DNA of 64,000 nucleotides from Heligmosomoides polygyrus polygyrus (lineage: Eukaryota > Nematoda > Chromadorea > Rhabditida > Heligmosomidae). The position numbers were made by a program, and so were the translations under genes. Below the pieces are notes generated by a model. That model was not told the origin of the DNA and did not search any database. It saw only the letters and a program-made list of their open reading frames with translations. Location: NCBI GenBank assembly GCA_947396885.1, contig OX377203.1, positions 29,763,253 to 29,827,252 of the forward strand. Reading direction: 5' to 3'. Shown piece by piece: positions 59,339-64,000 of this stretch. The first letter of the stretch is position 1; each line of letters opens with the position of its first letter.

Positions 59339-59384
59339 CTGCAAACGAAAGCCCTCACTCCGATTCCAACTGTTGGCATATTTA

Positions 59385-59745
59385 TTTATTTATTTATTTC
59401 TACGTGCACATAAGACACACGTCAGAGAATACTATGAACAAGCACAAAAGGAATTATAAAAGAAACCAACACACAAACAACAAGGAACTCTAATACACCT
59501 TAGCTACAACTAGTACTTCAGCAGAATACGTTTTTGCCATACTTCTGAACGCACCAAATGACTCCGAGGAGGCAGGTACATCGCTCTTACGCTTAGAAAA
59601 GACTGCTGGCGCACTATACGCGAAGGTTAGACCTGGGCCTCGTATTGTATAGCTTAGTTGTAGTACCACGAGTTACGGATGGAAACAAAAGGGTTTCGAG
59701 ATACAACTGTTCAAGTTTCCATTCAATAATGCTATCTGCACCGTT
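59385..59745 (-). mobile_element. CR1-like LINE 3' end
   Basis: It shares its sequence with the 3' part of the LINE at 41350-41770 ('caactagtacttc-gcagaatacg', 'ggaggcaggtaca', 'ttagacctgggcctcg'). It ends at low coordinate in an aaataaataaata tail on the minus strand (59385-59399). It lies just upstream of the visible mmab-1 exons, in the same orientation. Confidence 0.85.
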
Positions 59746-59852
59746 TACTCAAAAAAAAACCAAAGCCAAATTATTTCCAAAGAAACCGCAAAGAACTGCA
59801 GCATAGCATCCATTATCGATGAATACTTTCCGCAATTTACGAGCTGTAAATA

Positions 59853-60142
59853 TGGATGCGGGCGCGTGGAGCGCAGTCGGAGGAGGCGCCGACTGTCGCC
59901 TGCACCCAATACCAGGTTCCCGGTTCCGATTTCCTGCCCAGGCCAACCAAGCTTTCCATCCCTCCGGTGAATTGGTACCAGACTCTGGAAGGATAAAGCG
60001 CTGACTTGTTCATCGGCTAGCCACCACAAGTCATTGTAATTGGGCAAATACGCATTCAACTCGCCTCCGCGACATTCCGTAGAAGTAGAATGCGTGGCGC
60101 AATCCGAAAGGGGATTGAATAACGCCGTCCTTTATCCTTTAA
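59853..60142 (+). mobile_element. tRNA-derived SINE, full length
   Basis: The head 'gggcgcgtggagcgcagtcgg' has a mutated box A, and box B reads ggttccgattt. The body, then 'gaagtagaatgcgtggcgca' and the tail 'gccgtcctttatccttta' complete it. Confidence 0.87.
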
Positions 60143-61405
60143 GTATGGATGCAGAGGAAGCTTTCAACCAAGTTTGGTAAAGACACAACTTGAATGGCTC
60201 CGACGCAACCGTTCAAGCTAAGCCTCCTCTCAAACCTTCGTTTCCGGAATAACGTGACACTCTTCCTGAATTCTATTACTTAAGCACAGTCGGCCTATTC
60301 AGAACTGAAAAGTCGGTGCATTCCGAAGTGAATCGTCATTATTTCAATTACCGTTTGTTCCGCTTGGACGCCGAGTACGCGCTCCTGGTGTGATAATATC
60401 AATTCTGCTGATCAAGCGGTTCAGGGGATAGGCCATTTTCCAGGAATTTCAAGGTTAAGGACAACGTTAAGGAAGATGTCAGTTTGAGCGAAGGAAGTGG
60501 TCACGCAATACTCGTGTATTCTCTCGTAATATCTACCGGACATCTCTCGCACGGTGCTGCTGAGCGTGGTTCAAGCGCTCAACCAAGGCATATCAGCGCA
60601 GTACATTACCCACATTACGCTGAAGCGGGTATCACACGCCTGGGTTGCACATACTTAGCACCATAAATCGGTATAGAGCAGGGAAGAGCTCTAAATTCTT
60701 TTAAATTGGAGAGCAGCAGAATCTTCTTGTCACCGAGCACCCCAACCCCTTCAACCAGCGCCGTTTTGAACAAACACGCACTCAGACACCCACTTGCCTT
60801 AGCTTTGGGCTATAATCACCAAGATATCTGTTGATCCAATATATTTGAAAGATTTAGGTCTGGCAACACTGGCGAAAGAACGAATGGAAATGAGCCGCGC
60901 AATGGGTGGCAATGGCCACCTATATGTATACCTGAAAAACCCGGAATGTAGCCCTTCTGCTGCTACTTAGCGAGCCATATGTAATATCCTGTCCTAGGAT
61001 ATTAGCCGGAAGATCAACCAACAAGATTTGTTTATCAACTTTATCTGCATGGGATGACATGGATCACAACAAAATTCATACATAATACCTTAACGAGAAA
61101 ATGGCCACTGGACCGTCTAAAGGGGGGAAAGGTTAGGACCCCATAAGGGAGCCCTAGCCGTTAACTAATTAATCTATTACCTAAACCCTACACCCTACCG
61201 CTACCCCCTTTTGCTCCCACTGAGCCTTCTTATACTAATCCCAAGGCCGCGGTTCCACTTAGTTGGCCTTGGCAGAAAACCGCGAGCCGGGCCTTAGCAA
61301 GTTCCCGCTACGGCAACCATCTTTCCCACATGCCACCTCCCGAAAAAGTTCCGGTCCCCGGAACTAAAATGGAGGCGTAGGGAGGGGCGAGTGGGGGGAA
61401 GGGCC
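60143..61405. other. No recognisable gene
   Basis: I searched the minus strand for upstream MMAB exons and found none. A GC-rich stretch begins at about 61300. The Gag-like ORF ends at 61406. Confidence 0.45.
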
Positions 61406-62110
61406 TTAGTGACCTTGCCCAAATGGTTCCGGCGGAGGGCCTGGGAGGGGAGGCCGCTGACAAAGAATCTGGTGGTGGCTAAAGCTGCCACAGTTGGCAC
61501 ACGGCCATCTATAATGGCACGCGTCCAACGTGTGGAAGCCAATGCACCTGGGGCAGCGGCCTCCAAGCTCCACTAAAACGTGGAGCTTTACACAGGGGGG
61601 CATGGGAGCGGGGCAGCTGGTGGTCGCGTGGCGCCCATTACAGAGCGCGCAGGGGTTGTCTACATAAGTGTAGACAACCCTTGCTGCTGCCGGAGCCACC
61701 GTCCTCCGCTTGGGCTGTCTGTTACGGCGCCGGCGGGGAGGCATGGGGAGCTCCACAACGGGCACCCTACGCTGGTTCTTAGGGGCCCTGAATCCTCTAT
61801 CCTCGGGGTCCGACTCGACCCCGGCCGGAAATTCGCATGCCGCGCCGGGGGAGTTCGGGCGTCCCGATCCTCCGGTCGCCCCGTCCGCGACACGACGGGC
61901 GGCGATCCGCTCCTGCTTCCGTGCCTCTCGATACGTGGCTCTACATGCCCGGCGATCTCGCTCGTATGTCTCGAGCGGGATGGTGGGATAATCATCGTTG
62001 GGCTCGGAGTCAGAGTCGTAGAGCGGGCGGCGGGGCTTGTCGTCCTCGGAGCTGGATGAGGAGCATCGGCGGGGGGAGCGATTGAAGCGACTGGGTCCAG
62101 CGGCTTGCAT
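61406..62110 (-). CDS. Gag-like zinc-knuckle ORF (234 codons)
   Basis: One uninterrupted minus-strand frame begins MQAAGPSRFNRS. It has an acidic/serine N-terminus, an arginine-rich middle (PPRRRRNRQPKRR) and a C-terminal cysteine array: CALCNGRHATTSC, then CPRCIGFHTLDAC, then CANCGSFSHHQILC. Three such CCHC-like knuckles in a row recall Gag proteins of BEL/Pao-type LTR retroelements, which package element RNA. No capsid-like domain, protease or polymerase follows in frame, and the frame ends in a proline-rich stretch. GC content is much higher than in the surroundings. It could be an orphan Gag or a domesticated derivative. Class assignment is tentative. Confidence 0.7.
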   Translation of the reverse strand: MQAAGPSRFNRSPRRCSSSSSEDDKPRRPLYDSDSEPNDDYPTIPLETYERDRRACRATYREARKQERIAARRVADGATGGSGRPNSPGAACEFPAGVESDPEDRGFRAPKNQRRVPVVELPMPPRRRRNRQPKRRTVAPAAARVVYTYVDNPCALCNGRHATTSCPAPMPPCVKLHVLVELGGRCPRCIGFHTLDACHYRWPCANCGSFSHHQILCQRPPLPGPPPEPFGQGH

Positions 62111-62790
62111 TCTAAGGAAAACATGTATGAGGATGAGTTTATAAGATGTACAATATGCTGAAAAAGGAGATAAAAAATGAATTAGACGGAATATTCTCAG
62201 CGTGCGTAGTTAACGCGCTCTAATCGAGCTTAAAGGAGAGAGTTCTTCGTGGGGCCCTAGGATGATGAATTGATGTCTACGGTTATGAAATAGTGGAGGA
62301 TGAATTGATTTCTTCTCTGATCGCTTCATGGGTGGTGTCGATGTCGCTATTTCCTCCAGAGTAATGTCCCGGCGTCCTATGGGGGTTGTTTCTGTCACAC
62401 ATGAGGTAGGTGTGAAAGGATCTTGAGGTGTGATGATTGCCGCGCCGCCTGACTAAGGTGTTAATTGGCGGTCAAGGGCGGGATGCGCGGAATAAAGGCG
62501 CTTGAGCGGGTCATTATGTTAGGCGTTAGCCACACTGCTCAGTCCTATCATCGCTCTCATCCTTGCATTACTTTGCTTGCTTATAGAGGTTCTGATTTCT
62601 AGTATTTCTACTTGATCTTCTTATATTATTACTGTATATAGGGGGGGGAGGTTATCCTATTCGTTGATTACCTACTGCTATGTGCTATGAGGTACAAAAT
62701 TGATGGTAGTGTTCCTCATTATAACGTCATTATCGTATTTTGTCGTTACTAAAGTTACTTATTAGTGCTGTTATCTGAACCCGCATATGG
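62111..62790. other. No recognisable gene; possible LTR or untranslated region
   Basis: The stretch lies between the zinc-knuckle ORF and the EGF-membrane gene. It contains a G9 purine tract at 62641-62650. I could not identify paired LTRs within the window. Confidence 0.35.
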
Positions 62791-62801
62791 TTTTTCAGAT
62801 A

Positions 62802-63238
62802 ATGGCGCATTCGGTCGATAGAAGTTTTTGCACAGACCGGTGCAACGAGCGTGGGGTCTGTTTTTTGGTGGATGGAACTCATCGGTGCCTGTGTGATGCC
62901 GGATTCATATCCGATGACTGCGCACACGGCACGACGATGAGTGCCGTCGCTGCCGGAGAAGATCCGACTGGCCTAGGGCTCGGATGGTTGATCGCTGGTG
63001 AGTATTTAATGTTAGTGTTTAATGCTCTTTTGGGTTAGTAGTAGCCTTAATAGATACCTAACTTTTGTTTTTAATAGAAAATATTTTAGTGATAATAATA
63101 CTGTTGGGTATCTATTTAGGGCTGTTTGTGGCGGCTGCCTTCTGTTTAGGAGGTGTATGGATATGGCGTCGCCGCCGCCAAGTTACGCTTGGTCGTCATC
63201 GTCCGATCGGAGTGCCTGCACTCGGGTTTGGGAAATGA
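62802..63238 (+). CDS. Small single-EGF, single-pass membrane protein, 2 exons
   Basis: Exons 62802-62997 and 63078-63238 splice in phase (g|gtgagt to ttaatag|a) to about 118 residues. Residues 9-40 form one complete EGF-like module with six cysteines (C-x3-C-x5-C-x8-C-x-C-x8-C). A Gly/Ala linker follows, then a hydrophobic segment (IIILLGIYLGLFVAAAF) followed by the stop-transfer RRRR and a short basic tail. TTTTTCAG ends 3 nt before the ATG, which suits trans-splicing or an upstream exon, and AATAAA lies at 63370. No signal peptide is visible if this is the start, so topology would rest on the reverse anchor. I do not recognise a family. It could be the 3' end of a larger EGF-receptor-type gene. 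Confidence 0.6.
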
Positions 63239-63369
63239 CGATCGTCTTATACTAAGCAGTATAATGTGCTTATGTTTATAGTCCGGCTTTACATGTTGTC
63301 TGTAGATAAAGCGCGGAGGTTATGTTGGTTATGTACCTACTGTTGGATATTGTTATTATTGTTATAATG

Positions 63370-63375
63370 AATAAA
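63370..63375 (+). terminator. AATAAA polyadenylation signal
   Basis: It lies about 130 nt beyond the stop of the EGF-membrane gene on the same strand and supports that gene as a transcribed unit. Confidence 0.5.
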
Positions 63376-63456
63376 AAATTCTATGCCAATCGTGAGTATG
63401 ATGGTGAAGATAAATGCGGTGTCATAGTACTTCTACGATTGGTTGTGACGATTAAC

Positions 63457-64000
63457 CTAGTTTGCAGGTTGATATGGCTTGGCACGGTTCATGTGAATTG
63501 TGCGATGACGTTGGCCATCAAGGACCGTGATGTTCGGCCGATCGATGTCCAGGATCGGGAACGGACCCTCAAACTTAGGTAAGATCTTGCTGCCTACATC
63601 TTTTCTTATTAAGATGTATTGTCCTATTTTAAAATCGGTCGGGGTAGCTCTTTTGCGTAAATCATACTCATGTTTTTGATGGGTTTGAGCTACGGTGAGG
63701 TTCCCGATGACCGCTTTCCATAATCCTTGTAGGACGGAAATTAATTGGGACACATAGTCCTGTTCGTCTGAGAACCTTCGCGTGGGTAGATCTAATGCCA
63801 GGCGGAAGATGTCATTGGGTTGGAACCCATGTATGACGGAATGGGGGGAGTGCTTCGTGGTGGCGTTCTCTGCGTTATTATATGCATGAACTGCCAGGAA
63901 GATGATGTCATCCCATTGATCATTCCGTTGAAGTATGGCCAGTGATATTAGTTCTTCTATAGTGCGGTTAGCACGTTCGACCTGGCCATTACTTTGATGG
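63457..64000 (-). mobile_element. Ty3/gypsy-type integrase C-terminal part (runs off the window)
   Basis: The frame is open from the window edge to a TAG at 63457, about 180 codons. It starts within the integrase core (HQSNGQVERANRT, which includes the third catalytic residue, Glu). It continues to a GPY/F-like module (LPKFEGPFPILDI) and the end RAKPYQPAN. This is the end of Pol in Ty3/gypsy-like retroelements, which inserts element cDNA. The rest of Pol would lie beyond 64 kb. The stop leaves no room for a longer chromo-type tail. Intact reading suggests a fairly young copy. Confidence 0.88.

Noticed and set aside
61580..62124. Plus-strand ORFs of 82-159 codons and a second minus-strand frame (154 codons) overlapping the zinc-knuckle ORF
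   Set aside because: Antisense or off-frame open frames caused by high GC; only the 62110-61406 frame has the cysteine knuckles.
1..64000. CRISPR array, bacterial operon or rRNA genes
   Set aside because: No regularly spaced repeat-spacer structure, ribosome binding sites or rRNA motifs; introns and transposon types show this is animal nuclear DNA.

Overview
This window looks like part of a nematode chromosome, most likely a strongylid/hookworm-type (clade V) genome. Four conserved single-copy animal genes can be read as short exons with nematode-style acceptors (TTTTCAG or TTTAG before the exon). At least two of them have such an acceptor immediately upstream of the start codon, which is what a spliced-leader trans-splice site looks like. 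The rest is dominated by decayed transposable elements: RTE and CR1-like LINEs, mariner elements, foldback MITEs, a tRNA-derived SINE family, and LTR-retroelement pieces. Most of the many short open frames are shadows or repeat fragments. The species itself is not determinable from what I can see.

Layout. 0-9 kb: no recognised gene, two SINE fragments and an inverted-repeat element. 9-21 kb: a repeat graveyard with a CR1-like LINE split by a satellite array (10.5-13.2 kb), a mariner remnant hit by a MITE (14.0-15.3 kb), a complete-ended but dead mariner (15.73-17.00 kb), a MITE with tRNA-like ends, and RTE pieces. 25.35-29.65 kb, plus strand: an RNPS1 (rnp-5) orthologue in eight exons. 30-31 kb: two foldback elements. 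33.66-39.27 kb, minus strand: the DNA polymerase alpha B subunit (POLA2/div-1) in at least fourteen in-phase exons. 40-52 kb: a hAT-like MITE, a CR1 remnant, a 1.2-kb long-TIR element, SINEs, an RTE C-terminus and tRNA-like repeats. 53.34-58.74 kb, minus strand: the NEDD8 E1 regulatory subunit (NAE1/ula-1) in twelve in-phase exons. 59.02-59.34 kb, minus strand: the last two exons of cob(I)alamin adenosyltransferase (MMAB/mmab-1), ending 270 bp before the ula-1 start, an arrangement that fits a nematode operon. 61.4-64 kb: an LTR-retroelement neighbourhood with an orphan triple zinc-knuckle (Gag-like) ORF and a Ty3/gypsy-type integrase end on the minus strand. Between them, on the plus strand, sits a compact two-exon gene for a single-EGF, single-pass membrane protein.

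The host genes do unrelated housekeeping work: splicing/exon-junction complex, replication priming, neddylation and vitamin B12 metabolism. What links them is location. From memory, the C. elegans orthologues are all on chromosome III, and ula-1 and mmab-1 are close neighbours there (C26E6 cosmid). The points I find most worth following are the EGF-membrane mini-gene inside retroelement sequence, the mmab-1/ula-1 operon-like pair with an apparently missing ULA-1 C-terminus, the tRNA-derived SINE family with visible pol III boxes, and the MITE carrying tRNA-like termini.
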